From contig NZ_JAMXSS010000002.1 of assembly GCF_024124825.1 (NCBI RefSeq), forward strand, positions 930,001 through 994,000: 64,000 nt of DNA, written 5' to 3'. The notes beneath the pieces are model-generated. The model did not search any database, was not told the DNA's origin, and saw only the letters and a list, made by a program, of their open reading frames with translations. Each line of letters begins with the position of its first letter. Position 1 is the first letter of the stretch. This DNA is from Arthrobacter sp. H16F315 (lineage in GTDB: Bacteria; Actinomycetota; Actinomycetes; Actinomycetales; Micrococcaceae). The translations under genes were made by a program, and so were the position numbers. This document shows positions 1 to 9,051 of the stretch, piece after piece.

Positions 1-2
1 CC

Positions 3-452
3 GGCGCTTCGGCCTTCCTGCTCAAAGACGTCGCTCCCGCTGAACTGATCAGCGCCGTCCGGGTGGTGGCAAGTGGAGACGCCGTGGTGGCGCCGCGCAT
101 CACCCGGCGGTTGCTGGAAACGTATGTCCGCAGCGGCGGTGCCGGCACGGGCGGCGGTGCTGCAGGCAGCGGGGTGGGCCCGGGCACACCCGGTCCGGGA
201 TCCCCGGCCGGGGCCCGTCCGGTCAAGGATCCGCTGCTGGAGGACCTTACGCCGCGCGAAAACGAGATGCTCGGGGCGATGGCCGAGGGACTCTCCAATG
301 CCGAGATTGCGCACCGGTATTTCCTCTCCGAAGCCACCGTCAAAACACACGTGGGCCGGATCCTGACCAAACTGCACCTGCGCGACCGGGTCCAGGCCGT
401 GGTGTACGCCTACGAGACCGGCCTGGTGGTGCCCAGCAACCCCGACTACTGA
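3..452 (+). CDS. LuxR/NarL-family response regulator, C-terminal part (5' end outside window)
   Basis: The frame is already open at base 3 and runs to the TGA ending at 452, so the N-terminus lies outside the window. What remains is the end of a receiver domain (GASAFLLKDV, the usual beta5/alpha5 region with the conserved Lys), a Gly/Pro-rich linker, and a LuxR-type helix-turn-helix beginning at LTPRENEMLGAMAEGLSNAE and continuing through SEATVKTHVGRILTKL. This is the standard DNA-binding half of a two-component regulator that would pair with a histidine kinase upstream of the window. The Gly-rich linker of about 25 residues is longer than usual. The target genes cannot be read from this fragment. 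Confidence 0.9.
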   Translation, partial: GASAFLLKDVAPAELISAVRVVASGDAVVAPRITRRLLETYVRSGGAGTGGGAAGSGVGPGTPGPGSPAGARPVKDPLLEDLTPRENEMLGAMAEGLSNAEIAHRYFLSEATVKTHVGRILTKLHLRDRVQAVVYAYETGLVVPSNPDY

Positions 453-712
453 GCCCGCGGTGAGCGGCGGGCGGAGGCCTGTTTGCTTGAAGCAGTGGTT
501 TCAGACACACGGGTGAATTGCCTAGGGGGCAACTTTCATTGCCTTCTAGGCCTTGGTGTTGGGGTAGTGCCCCGCCTGCCCACCCGTCATTTGTGGGATT
601 GCACAGGACAGGCGGTCCTGAGTCCGGTTTAGGGTGAAACGTCAATGTGGTCCGCCACACAAATAGTTACTTTCCACCGCGGACCCGCACAATTCCCGAA
701 GGACGGCGCCTT

Positions 713-2155
713 ATGCAGGCTGACCAGCAGCTCTCCAAGTCCCTGAAACCCAGGCACTTGTCCATGATTGCCATCGCCGGAGTGATCGGCGCAGGCCTGT
801 TTGTCGGCTCCGGTGCGGCAATCCAGCAGGCGGGGCCCGGGATCCTGGTCGCCTACACAGCGGCAGGGCTCGTTGTTATTCTGGTCATGCGGATGTTGGG
901 CGAGATGGCCGCTGCCAACCCGGAAACTGGTTCGTTCTCGACCTACGCGGACAAAGCCCTGGGTCGCTGGGCCGGGTTCAGCATCGGCTGGCTCTACGCC
1001 TGGTTCTGGATCATCGTCCTGGGCATTGAAGCCACGGCCGGCGCGGCCATCATGCACCGCTGGGTGCCGGGGATCGACCAGTGGGTCTGGGCGCTGCTGC
1101 TGATGGTGCTCCTGACCTTGACCAACCTGGGCTCGGTGAAGTCCTTTGGTGAATTCGAATTCTGGTTCGCCTCCATCAAGGTCGCGGCGATTGTGCTGTT
1201 CCTGATATTCGGCATCGCCGCCATCCTGGGCCTTATACCGGGCGTGCCGGCTCCCGGCGTGAGCAACCTGCTCGAAAACGGCGGCTTTATGCCCAACGGA
1301 CCGGGTGCCGTGCTGGCAGGCATCCTTGTGGTCGTATTCTCCTTTTTCGGTGCTGAAATCGCCACGATCGCTGCCGGCGAATCCGAAAACCCTGTCGACG
1401 CCGTCAAAAAGGCCGTGAAATCGACCGTCTGGCGCATTCTCGTTTTCTACATCGGATCCATTGCGGTGGTGGTTACGCTGCTGCCCTGGAATTCCGCCTC
1501 CGTGGCCAAGAGCCCGTATGTTGCCGTCATCGAGCTCTTCGGAATCCCCGGCGCCGGCACCATTATGGACATCGTGGTGCTGACCTCCGTGCTTTCCTGC
1601 CTCAACTCCGGCCTGTACACCGCCAGCCGGATGCTGTTCTCCCTCTCCCGCCGCGGCGATGCCCCGCGGTCCTGGATGCGGATCTCCAGGCGCGGCGTAC
1701 CCGCCGCGGCAGTCCTGGCCTCCACAGTGGTCGGCTTTGTCACTGTTGGCCTGAACTACGTCGCCCCGGATACGGTCTTTTTGTTCCTGGTTAACACCTC
1801 AGGTGCCATCGCCTTGTTTGTGTGGCTCGTGATCGCCGGCTCGCAGCTGATCCTGCGCCGCAGGATGGGCGCTGCGGCCAAGGACCTGCAGCTCAAGATG
1901 TGGCTCTTCCCCTATTTGACCTGGGTGGCAATCATCAGCATTGTTGCGTTGCTGATCGGCATGGTGGTCCTGGAGTCCACCCGCGAATCGCTGCTGCTTT
2001 CCCTGGCCCTTGCCGCGGTTGTTGTTGGTATCGGCGTGTGGCGCTACCGCAAAAACGGCGGGAAGCCTGCAGCTCCCGCGGCCGACGAGGTCAAGATGGG
2101 AGCGTCTGAGGTACCCCTCGAAGACGCCGCTGCAGGGTCGCGCCCCGCCTCGTAG
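713..2155 (+). CDS. Amino-acid permease, APC superfamily (GABA permease-like)
   Basis: Encodes 480 residues with about 12 hydrophobic membrane segments and the amino-acid permease N-terminal signature MIAIAGVIGAGLFVGSG, followed by MLGEMAAANPETGSFSTYAD. It is expected to be a proton-coupled amino-acid importer of the AAP group in the inner membrane; the GabP-like subgroup is likely, but the substrate cannot be read. The ATG at 713 is chosen because GAAGGA at 698-703 sits 9 bases upstream; the frame could be extended to a GTG at 647, but that stretch lacks permease character. A strong hairpin follows the stop codon. The cytoplasmic C-terminus is hydrophilic and poorly conserved in appearance. 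Confidence 0.9.
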   Translation: MQADQQLSKSLKPRHLSMIAIAGVIGAGLFVGSGAAIQQAGPGILVAYTAAGLVVILVMRMLGEMAAANPETGSFSTYADKALGRWAGFSIGWLYAWFWIIVLGIEATAGAAIMHRWVPGIDQWVWALLLMVLLTLTNLGSVKSFGEFEFWFASIKVAAIVLFLIFGIAAILGLIPGVPAPGVSNLLENGGFMPNGPGAVLAGILVVVFSFFGAEIATIAAGESENPVDAVKKAVKSTVWRILVFYIGSIAVVVTLLPWNSASVAKSPYVAVIELFGIPGAGTIMDIVVLTSVLSCLNSGLYTASRMLFSLSRRGDAPRSWMRISRRGVPAAAVLASTVVGFVTVGLNYVAPDTVFLFLVNTSGAIALFVWLVIAGSQLILRRRMGAAAKDLQLKMWLFPYLTWVAIISIVALLIGMVVLESTRESLLLSLALAAVVVGIGVWRYRKNGGKPAAPAADEVKMGASEVPLEDAAAGSRPAS

Positions 2156-2482
2156 CACCGAAAGCCCCTGCCTGGTGCTGGTCCGTGGGCTGGATGTGTC
2201 CCGCGGGCCAGCACCGCGGGACATGTCCAGCTCTGCCGCTCACGGGTGGACATGATGGACATATGTACACCGGGCCTCGCCAAGGGAGGGCATGCCCACC
2301 GGCCGGGGAACCGGCGCCCGGAACTTCCCGCGGAGCACGCTGAGACGGGACAATGTCTCGGCGACGCCGGCGGCATTTACCAACTGGCCACCATGACCGG
2401 GTCAGTGTCCGGCGGCTACGCGGCCGGCCTGAACGTCGCCGTCTACCGGCAGCGCCAGGACCACGGCATTAGACTCGGAGCC
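2156..2482. other. Intergenic region, permease to aminopeptidase
   Basis: Contains the terminator-like hairpin at 2189-2231. The aminopeptidase frame is open back to 2246, but the translated stretch before 2483 shows no aminopeptidase character and is treated as non-coding leader. No clear promoter was recognised. Confidence 0.6.
2189..2231 (+). terminator. Strong hairpin after the permease gene
   Basis: An 18-bp stem (2189-2206 with 2214-2231, all positions paired counting two G-U wobbles) closes a 7-base loop. It begins 33 bases after the permease stop. There is no T-run, as is common for actinobacterial terminators. The stem is almost symmetric, so it could act on either strand. Confidence 0.65.
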
Positions 2483-3793
2483 ATGCCTTCACAGCCCAAC
2501 GCCGCAGCCCACATCCAGGACCTTGGTGCGTACGTCACCGCGTCGCCGTCGAGCTTCCATGCCGTCCACGAAGCCGCCCGCCGGCTGAACGGAGCAGGAT
2601 TCACGGCCCTTGACGAGCGGGAGCCCTGGCAGATGCCCGCCGGCGCAGGGAAGTTCTACGTGATCCGCGACGGAGCCATCATCGCCTGGGTGGTGCCCGG
2701 GACAGCCCATCCCACCACGGCCTTTAACATTCTGGGCGCCCATACCGACTCCCCGTCGTTTAAGCTCAAGCCCAAACCCACGACGGGCAAGTTCGGTTGG
2801 CTGCAGGCCGGCGTCGAGGTCTACGGCGGTCCGCTGCTCAACTCCTGGCTGGACCGCGAATTGCAGCTCGCAGGGCGCCTCGTGCTGCGTGACGGCAGCC
2901 AGCATCTCACGGCCACCGGGCCGCTGCTGCGTTTCCCCCAGTTGGCCATCCACCTGGACCGTGCCGTCAACGAGGGGCTGGCCCTGGACAAGCAGCAACA
3001 CATGAACCCGGTGTATGGGCTCGGCGATCCGGCAGGGGAAGACCTGTTGGGCCTGCTCGCGGACCGGGTTGCCGGTGCCGACGTGGACGCTGCCCAGATC
3101 GGCGGCTACGACGTTGTCATTGCGGATACCCAGGCCCCGGCAGTGTTCGGCGCGAAAGGCGAGTTCTTCGCGTCCGGCCGGCTGGATAACCTGTCCGCAA
3201 CCCACGCCGGGCTCGCGGCCCTGATCGCCCACGCCGCCGCGCCACTCCCGGCCGGGTCGCCGATTGCCGTGCTGGCCGCGTTTGACCATGAAGAGATCGG
3301 CTCCGCCTCCCGCTCCGGTGCCAGCGGGCCCCTCCTTGAGGACATCCTGGTGCGCATTTCCGACGGTCTGGGGGCTTCTGCGAGCCAGCGGCGGCAGGCC
3401 TTCGCCGCGTCGTTTTGCGTCTCCGCCGACGCCGGTCACGCCGTCCACCCCAACTACGCTGAACGGCACGATCCGGCCAACCGGCCGGCGCTGAACGGCG
3501 GCCCGCTGTTGAAGATCAACGCGAATCAGCGCTACGCAACTGACGCCACCGGCGCAGCTCTTTGGTCGCGGCTCTGCGCGGACGCCGGCATCCCGTACCA
3601 GGAGTTCGTCTCCAACAACGTGATGCCCTGCGGCTCCACCATCGGTCCGTTGACCGCCACCCGACTCGGTATCCGGACGGTCGACGTCGGTGTGCCACTG
3701 CTTTCGATGCACTCGGCCCGGGAGCTCTGCGGCGTGGACGATCCCTACCGGCTTGCGAGGGTGACGGAATTGTTCTTCCGCACCGCAGCGTAG
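2483..3793 (+). CDS. apeB: M18 family zinc aminopeptidase
   Basis: 436 residues, the usual length of bacterial M18 aminopeptidases. Metal-site motifs occur in order: GAHTDSPSFKLKP, GRLDNL, FDHEEIGS, the SADAGHAVHPNY segment and, near the end, CGSTIGP with MHSAREL. The enzyme is a cytoplasmic dinuclear-zinc exopeptidase that removes N-terminal residues in peptide turnover. The ATG at 2483 (MPSQPNAAAHIQDLGAYV) is taken as start because family similarity begins there; the GGAG two bases before it is close for a Shine-Dalgarno, so initiation may be weak or leaderless. The gene is monocistronic, ending convergently against the EPS locus. Confidence 0.93.
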   Translation: MPSQPNAAAHIQDLGAYVTASPSSFHAVHEAARRLNGAGFTALDEREPWQMPAGAGKFYVIRDGAIIAWVVPGTAHPTTAFNILGAHTDSPSFKLKPKPTTGKFGWLQAGVEVYGGPLLNSWLDRELQLAGRLVLRDGSQHLTATGPLLRFPQLAIHLDRAVNEGLALDKQQHMNPVYGLGDPAGEDLLGLLADRVAGADVDAAQIGGYDVVIADTQAPAVFGAKGEFFASGRLDNLSATHAGLAALIAHAAAPLPAGSPIAVLAAFDHEEIGSASRSGASGPLLEDILVRISDGLGASASQRRQAFAASFCVSADAGHAVHPNYAERHDPANRPALNGGPLLKINANQRYATDATGAALWSRLCADAGIPYQEFVSNNVMPCGSTIGPLTATRLGIRTVDVGVPLLSMHSARELCGVDDPYRLARVTELFFRTAA

Positions 3794-3804
3794 TCGCTCA
3801 AGGT

Positions 3805-3836
3805 GTAACCCTGTAACCCTGTAACCCTGTAACCCT
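3805..3836. repeat. Four perfect tandem copies of the 8-mer GTAACCCT
   Basis: Bases 3805-3836 are exactly four copies of GTAACCCT, placed in the 50-bp gap between two convergent genes. The AGGGT just downstream can pair with the last ACCCT around GCGGCCGTT, so part of the array may form a weak terminator hairpin. Copy number is likely variable between strains. Confidence 0.85.
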
Positions 3837-3843
3837 GCGGCCG

Positions 3844-5184
3844 TTAGGGTAGGCAGGAAGCGGCGGCCCCGTTGATTCGGTAGAGGTGGACCGCGTTGCC
3901 GTCCTTAAACGTGTCCCGTATGGTGCCGTTGCTAACGTGTACCGTGCGGTCCTCGTCCAGCACCGCCGCGGTGAAATCGGCGCCACGCAGGCACCCCAGA
4001 GTGAGTTCAGCATGCTGTGCCTGTGCCTGTGCCGAGCCCGCGAAGATGTAGAGGTCGCCGTCGAGTACTTTCACGGCCGTGTCGACGCCCGCAGTCCGGG
4101 TCAGGGCACCGTCCAGGAACGGCGCGTTGAGCACCGGTGCCAGGGCGGTGATTTGTTGGTTGACGGAGGTCACCCAGGGCCTTATCTCGTCGCCGCATGC
4201 TTCCCGGAGGATGTGGAAGGATTGGCACGGGCCGCCGAAGCTGTGGTTGAAATAGACAATTCCCCGTGCGCCGTGGATCAGGCTGCTCCAGACGGCGGCC
4301 CTGATTTGTGGGCCGGTGATGGTGGGGGCTTTGGCCTCGCCCGCCGGATGCCCTAGTTCCACAAAGGCCCACACCGGTTTGCTGCCGGCCGGCCGGACCA
4401 GGGATCGGACCCGGTCAACTGTCCAGCCATAATTGGCGCCCAGCCGGCATTCCAGGTCCGTCAGGTTGCGTCCCCCGCCCAGCCTTCCGCCCCCCTCCCC
4501 TTGGCCGCAGATGTTGGGGTCGGTGAACCAGTAGTTGTCCACCGAAACCACGTCCTGGAATTCATTGACGAAGACCGACGCTTCTTCATCGGTCTCCCAG
4601 AAGCTGACGCCCTTGCCGTAGTTGGCATACGTCATGGTTCCGTCGGCAATAGCTGCAGAGAGCTTCCGTTGCACAGAATAGCCACAGGGCACTCCCGCGG
4701 GGTTGCAGACCTCCCCCTGCCCGGGCCACTTTCCAGTCCATTTGGAGGACCCCGGCCCCGCCCACATGTCGGGTTCGTCGGCAAGGACCAGGCCCGAGCT
4801 CCATGGTGAGGGTTCGCTCGTCACAGCGTGGACACCGCCGGGCTGCAGCAGGGCGGTGTTGGAGTTCGCCGTCAAGTTCACGTAGGTGTTCAGCCCGACG
4901 CTTTTGTCCATTTCTATGTCGCCCGGCTCCAGGACGCTTTCCAGCCAGACACCAAGGGGGAAGTAGTCCGGGGTGGCCGGCAGTGGGTTCTCGAATCCGC
5001 CGTAGAAACCAGCCCCGCCATCGACCGCACGGAGGCCCTTGGCCGCAGCATCTTCCGCGGGTATCGTGGCGTTCGCCGCCAGAGCTTCCCCGGGTGGCGC
5101 CCCACTGCCGCTGAAGAGCAGCGCGATCGCCAGACAAAAGGCGGCGGTCAAGACCGCGTGGGAGCGTTCTGGGCTAAATTTCAC
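3844..5184 (-). CDS. Secreted glycosidase-like protein of the EPS locus
   Basis: 446 residues starting with a Sec signal peptide (basic start, then LTAAFCLAIALLFSGSG, probable cleavage near ALA-A). The mature part looks like a TIM-barrel hydrolase: FYGGFENP, the acidic LADEPDMW segment typical of a barrel-strand catalytic loop, SVDNYWFTDP, and GARGIVYFNHSFGG. Cysteines are present, fitting an exported protein. It is the downstream member of a two-gene operon with a GT4 glycosyltransferase (3-bp gap). Context suggests a polysaccharide-trimming hydrolase acting on the polymer made by this locus. The glycoside hydrolase family is not assigned; the enzymatic role is inference. Confidence 0.6.
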   Translation of the reverse strand: MKFSPERSHAVLTAAFCLAIALLFSGSGAPPGEALAANATIPAEDAAAKGLRAVDGGAGFYGGFENPLPATPDYFPLGVWLESVLEPGDIEMDKSVGLNTYVNLTANSNTALLQPGGVHAVTSEPSPWSSGLVLADEPDMWAGPGSSKWTGKWPGQGEVCNPAGVPCGYSVQRKLSAAIADGTMTYANYGKGVSFWETDEEASVFVNEFQDVVSVDNYWFTDPNICGQGEGGGRLGGGRNLTDLECRLGANYGWTVDRVRSLVRPAGSKPVWAFVELGHPAGEAKAPTITGPQIRAAVWSSLIHGARGIVYFNHSFGGPCQSFHILREACGDEIRPWVTSVNQQITALAPVLNAPFLDGALTRTAGVDTAVKVLDGDLYIFAGSAQAQAQHAELTLGCLRGADFTAAVLDEDRTVHVSNGTIRDTFKDGNAVHLYRINGAAASCLP

Positions 5185-5187
5185 GGG

Positions 5188-6435
5188 CTATACCCCTCGG
5201 ATGAGTTGGGCCAGGATTGCGGCGCTGCGGGTGCTGTCAAACCGCTCCGCCACGCGCTGCCGACCTGCAGCGCCCAGGCGGCTGGCCAGATCCGGGGATT
5301 TCAGCACTAGGGCGACGGCGGCCGCGAGCCGGACGGCATCGTTGGCGGCGACCAGAAGGCCGCTCTGCTGGTCCTGCACCAACTCCGGGACGCCCCCAGC
5401 ACCGGTAACGACCACGGGGACGGACAATGACATAGCCTCCATGATTGCTACCCCCAGCGGCTCGGCATGGCTCGCGAGGGCAAAAACGTGTGCCTCCTCA
5501 AGTCCGGATCGGATGACTTCTTCGGACACGGCCCCGAGGAGCGTGATCCTGCCGGCCAAGTCCAACTCGGTGATGAGCCGCTCAAGCTCAAGCCGGTATC
5601 CGGTTCCGCCAACGTCGTCCTCGCCCGCCACCACGAGCCGTGCGTCTATTCCCGAGTCCGCCAGCAATCGGACCGCGGCGACGAGGTCTTTGTGGCCCTT
5701 GCTGGGGTTGAGCCGCCCGCAACTGAATATCCTGGCGGGTCCCGCGCCCGTCCAGGGTTCATAAGGGGTCCGCCTGATGAAATTTGTGGTGTCGACCCCC
5801 ATGGGCGCGATTTCAACCCTGCCTGGAAGCGCCGCGCCGAGCTGCTGGCCAATGTCCCGGAGTAGCCCCTTGGTGATGACCACGGCGAAAGCGGCATTTT
5901 GCCACTTGCCGGCTTGATTGGGCCCGTAATCGGCCAGCGGACCGTGAAGCGTCAGGCTGTAGGGGAGGCCTGAGAGGCGGTGGGCAAAGAGTGCTACCTG
6001 TGCGGCGTCCGCGCAGGAGTGGACGTGGATATGCGTCCAGGCCCTGCTCCGGGAAACCCGGACCAGGTCGGCAGCGGCAAGGACAAGCGCGGCCAGGTAG
6101 AGTGCGCCCATGACCTGCCGGCGCAGTCCGACCGCCGGTGCACGCCCAGCGCGGTATTCCCTGACCGACCGCCGGAGGGCGGGCGCCCGGCCGGACACAA
6201 GTCCTCTCAGCAGGGTTGCTGAGGCAAGGACGAGGGTTGCCGGTGAGGGTGGCACGAGGTAGTACGTCTCATTTTCCGCGCCGTCGGCCCAGCCATGGCT
6301 CACCCTCCCCCCTTTGGGGCGGCGGGTGGAGATCAGTTCCGGCTCCATTCCCAAGGTCCGCAGTGCGGCCACTTCACGCCAGAAGAAACTGTGGGTCTGC
6401 CCCGGAAACTCAGGGACCAGATATCCGAATGCCAT
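5188..6435 (-). CDS. GT4-family glycosyltransferase
   Basis: 415 residues with a GT-B fold layout. The N-terminal domain opens with MAFGYLVPEFPGQTHSFFWR, a pattern of GT4 enzymes related to colanic-acid transferases. The C-terminal domain has the donor-binding stretch RIFSCGRLNPSKGHKDLVAA, followed by HAEPLGVAIMEAMSLSVPVV, the EX7E-type nucleotide-sugar motif. It is expected to add a sugar to a lipid-linked EPS precursor at the cytoplasmic face of the membrane. It is transcribed leftward, divergently from the wzy-like gene, and is followed after 3 bp by the secreted glycosidase-like gene. The donor and acceptor are unknown. Confidence 0.88.
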   Translation of the reverse strand: MAFGYLVPEFPGQTHSFFWREVAALRTLGMEPELISTRRPKGGRVSHGWADGAENETYYLVPPSPATLVLASATLLRGLVSGRAPALRRSVREYRAGRAPAVGLRRQVMGALYLAALVLAAADLVRVSRSRAWTHIHVHSCADAAQVALFAHRLSGLPYSLTLHGPLADYGPNQAGKWQNAAFAVVITKGLLRDIGQQLGAALPGRVEIAPMGVDTTNFIRRTPYEPWTGAGPARIFSCGRLNPSKGHKDLVAAVRLLADSGIDARLVVAGEDDVGGTGYRLELERLITELDLAGRITLLGAVSEEVIRSGLEEAHVFALASHAEPLGVAIMEAMSLSVPVVVTGAGGVPELVQDQQSGLLVAANDAVRLAAAVALVLKSPDLASRLGAAGRQRVAERFDSTRSAAILAQLIRGV

Positions 6436-6652
6436 GGGAACCCCTTCAAACTTTGAAGGTCTTCGTGGGGAAGGTCCGGCAGGGCGGGCCTGTGCGTCAT
6501 CCTACTAAATTACTGCCTACGGCACAGCCGGAATCGGTAAAGACGTTTTCGGACAAGTACTGTTTCCGGCGCGGCCCAAGGGCTAGTGTCAGAAAAGACG
6601 GGCACTGGCGTTGTAGTGACCCGGCGGTCCTCTAGGTAGGTTGGGGAAGTGA
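6436..6652. promoter_or_regulatory. Divergent promoter region of the first EPS locus
   Basis: A 217-bp gap separates the leftward GT4 gene from the rightward wzy-like gene, so both promoters must lie here or nearby. It is slightly richer in A and T than its surroundings around 6504-6560. No unambiguous -35/-10 pair or operator was recognised. Confidence 0.5.
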
Positions 6653-8098
6653 ATGGCCGGTACTGTCCGAATCCCGGAGCGAAGATCCGGCGCGTCACCA
6701 CGGCAATCCTCCGCACTGGCCGACTTCGAGATTTCCCCGGCCCCCAAGGGCCACCCGCCGCTGCTCCTCCGAATGGTCGCGTTTGGCGTGTTTTCCTTTC
6801 CCTCCAGCATGGTGTTGGGCGGGCTGGGGGCGGCCGGGACCGTGCCGCTGTTGCTATCGGCCGGGCTCTTTGTGCTGTGGGTGGTCTCTTTCCTGCTCGG
6901 CCTGCATGACCCCGTGGGCTTCCGGCATCCGGGACGTCTTGCCCTGGGCGCGCTGATCCTGGCGTCGTGCCTGTCCTATATCGGGCTCGTGTCCGGCTGG
7001 ACCGGGGGCAGCACCCCTGTTGTTCGGGCTTCGGCGGACAGATGGCTGATTCTGTTGGCAGCCAGCGCAGGGATCGTCCTGGTCACCACCGAACAGATCC
7101 GAACCGTCACCGACGCATTGGTGCTGGTCAGGGCCCTGCTGGCGGGCGGCGTCTTTTGTTGCCTGGTGGCCGTGGTCCAGTTCTACTTCCGGGTGAACCC
7201 GATGGAATGGATCCAGGCCGCCATGCCCGGTTTTACCTACAATGGCGGTGATACGCCGTTCCAGGCGCGAGGCGCCCTGATGCGGGTGTCCGGCAGTACT
7301 TTTCACTCCATTGAGCTCGCCGTGGTCACGGCGATGCTGCTGCCGCTGTCGATCTGGCGGGGGCTCTACGATCCCGTCGGCCGCAAATGGATCCATTGGG
7401 GAGTCACTGCGCTCCTGGTCTTTGCTGTGGCGTCCACGGTGTCGCGCTCAGGAGTCCTCGGCCTGACGGTGGGCATGTTGACGTTCCTGCCGTTCCTGCC
7501 GAGGGGGGCCCGGCGGTGGCTGAGCCTTATTCTGCCGGTAGTGCTCGCCGGACTCTTCCTGACCGTTCCTGGTCTGGTCAGTACGATCAGCGAGAGCGTC
7601 AGCGTCGGTGAGTCCGACCCCTCGATCAGCAACAGGACCAATAACTATCCCCTGGTGGCCGCCATGTTCGAGGAGCGTCCCATCTTCGGGACGGGACCCG
7701 GAAACTACGTGCCGCAAAACGCTGTATTCATTCTCGACAACCAATACCTGAATACCGCGGTAACCCTCGGATTGGTGGGACTGCTCGCAGTGGTCCTCTA
7801 CCTGTTGCTCCCGGGCCTGGCCGCTGTGCAGGCCGCCCGGGTTGCCCGGACCCAGTCGCTGAAATGCCTGGCCGGTGCCATCGCGGCGGCGGGACTCGTC
7901 GCGGGTGTCTGCTCTTTGGGGTTCGACTCCCTCTCATTTCCGGTCTTTGCGCTTGTCTACCCGCTGTTCGTTGGCCTCGGCGGAGCCGTCTGGATCCTCG
8001 TCAAGCGCGAGACAAAGCTTCTGCCGGTCGTTGACGTCGCGGCGCCACCGGATAGTTTGCCCAAGAACGGCCCCACTGCGCGAAATGGAGACAACTAA
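6653..8098 (+). CDS. O-antigen ligase/polymerase-like membrane protein (Wzy-type)
   Basis: 481 residues with roughly 10-12 hydrophobic segments and a large extracytoplasmic loop near the C-terminal half (after TVSRSGVLGLTVG), containing EERPIFGTGPGNYVPQNA, the FG.GPG.Y-type pattern of Wzy/WaaL proteins. It would polymerise lipid-linked repeat units outside the membrane. The ATG at 6653 follows GGGGAAG at a suitable distance. Its stop overlaps the next start by one base (TAATG), so it is translationally coupled to the chain-length gene. Sequence alone does not separate polymerase from ligase; the neighbouring flippase and chain-length protein favour polymerase. Confidence 0.82.
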   Translation: MAGTVRIPERRSGASPRQSSALADFEISPAPKGHPPLLLRMVAFGVFSFPSSMVLGGLGAAGTVPLLLSAGLFVLWVVSFLLGLHDPVGFRHPGRLALGALILASCLSYIGLVSGWTGGSTPVVRASADRWLILLAASAGIVLVTTEQIRTVTDALVLVRALLAGGVFCCLVAVVQFYFRVNPMEWIQAAMPGFTYNGGDTPFQARGALMRVSGSTFHSIELAVVTAMLLPLSIWRGLYDPVGRKWIHWGVTALLVFAVASTVSRSGVLGLTVGMLTFLPFLPRGARRWLSLILPVVLAGLFLTVPGLVSTISESVSVGESDPSISNRTNNYPLVAAMFEERPIFGTGPGNYVPQNAVFILDNQYLNTAVTLGLVGLLAVVLYLLLPGLAAVQAARVARTQSLKCLAGAIAAAGLVAGVCSLGFDSLSFPVFALVYPLFVGLGGAVWILVKRETKLLPVVDVAAPPDSLPKNGPTARNGDN

Positions 8099-9033
8099 TG
8101 GATCCCCTGGCTGTGCTCAAAACGTTGTGGCACCATAAGTTCTTCGTCCTTCCTGTTGTGCTGCTTACGCTCCTGGCCGCGGGATATGTTTACCAGTTCG
8201 GTCCGAGGTCGTATGAGGCGAGCATGAGCTACGCGGTGGTGAATCCGATCGTCCCGACGAGCGAAGACATCCAAAAGAAACCGGAACTTGGACTCTTGAA
8301 TAAGGACAATCCCTACCTGCGGTCAGCAGACCCTGCCCTGGTCATCGATGTGCTGATCACCAGGCTCAACTCTCTGGCCGTGGGGGACAAGCTGCAATCG
8401 GCAGGGCTCGGCAATGAATACGCCGTGAGCCGCGGCCTCGGGGGCAACGGGTTTGTGGTGGACATCAGGGGCGTTGGCGACTCAGCACAGCAGGCCGTCG
8501 CGACCACCGAAGCCCTGGGCCAGCAACTGGAGTCCAATCTCCTGGAAATGCAGAGCATCAATGGGGCGGACAAGACGTATTACTTCGCCCCGATGATGGT
8601 CTCGAAGCCGGACCGTGCCACCGAGCTGTACTCAAACCGCCTGCGGGCAGCGATCATCGTTTTTCTGGTGGGCGCGATTCTGGTCTTCGGCGCGGTGTCC
8701 CTGGCCCGAGTGGTGGAGGTGGCGGGGAGAAAGCGGGCCGCCCGCAAGGCAGCTTCCCCAGCCGCCGGGGACGGGCCAGCCGGGCCGCCTCCAGCGGACG
8801 GCCCCCGCACCCCGGAGCCATCCGCTGGTAGTCACAAGGTCTCAAGGGGCCCGGAGGGCACACGAGTACCAGGGCAGGGCCGCGGCCAGGCACCCGCCAC
8901 CCGCGGCCAGGCGGCCGCCACCCGCGGCGGCAGGAGACGTTCAGCCGGCAGCCCGGAAGGGAGCACTGAACCGTACGCGACGTCAACGTCCGCGAGCCAG
9001 AGTAGCGTGGGCGGGCCCCACAGCGCTCCTTAG
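8098..9033 (+). CDS. Wzz/YveK-like polysaccharide chain-length protein without kinase domain
   Basis: 311 residues: a first membrane segment at about 14-34 (FFVLPVVLLTLLAAGYVY), an extracytoplasmic domain, a second membrane segment at about 182-204 (RAAIIVFLVGAILVFGAVSL), then a cytoplasmic tail of about 95 residues. This is the Wzz/capsular co-polymerase topology. No Walker A motif or BY-kinase follows. The tail is very rich in Gly, Pro, Arg and Ser, with ATRGQ-type repeats, and looks disordered. Start and upstream stop overlap by one base with the wzy-like gene, supporting joint control of polymer length. Confidence 0.8.
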   Translation: MDPLAVLKTLWHHKFFVLPVVLLTLLAAGYVYQFGPRSYEASMSYAVVNPIVPTSEDIQKKPELGLLNKDNPYLRSADPALVIDVLITRLNSLAVGDKLQSAGLGNEYAVSRGLGGNGFVVDIRGVGDSAQQAVATTEALGQQLESNLLEMQSINGADKTYYFAPMMVSKPDRATELYSNRLRAAIIVFLVGAILVFGAVSLARVVEVAGRKRAARKAASPAAGDGPAGPPPADGPRTPEPSAGSHKVSRGPEGTRVPGQGRGQAPATRGQAAATRGGRRRSAGSPEGSTEPYATSTSASQSSVGGPHSAP

Positions 9034-9051
9034 CGACGGCCGGCGAGGGCG

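Noticed and set aside
2489..3712. Long open frame antisense to the M18 aminopeptidase gene
   Set aside because: It is a GC-rich codon-position shadow of a well-supported gene and its translation has no domain character. Similar antisense frames at 27725-28717, 40129-41388, 47333-48973 and 51898-53895 were rejected for the same reason.
3805..3836. CRISPR array or telomere-like repeat
   Set aside because: The unit is only 8 bp with no spacers, and there are four copies; no cas genes are near.
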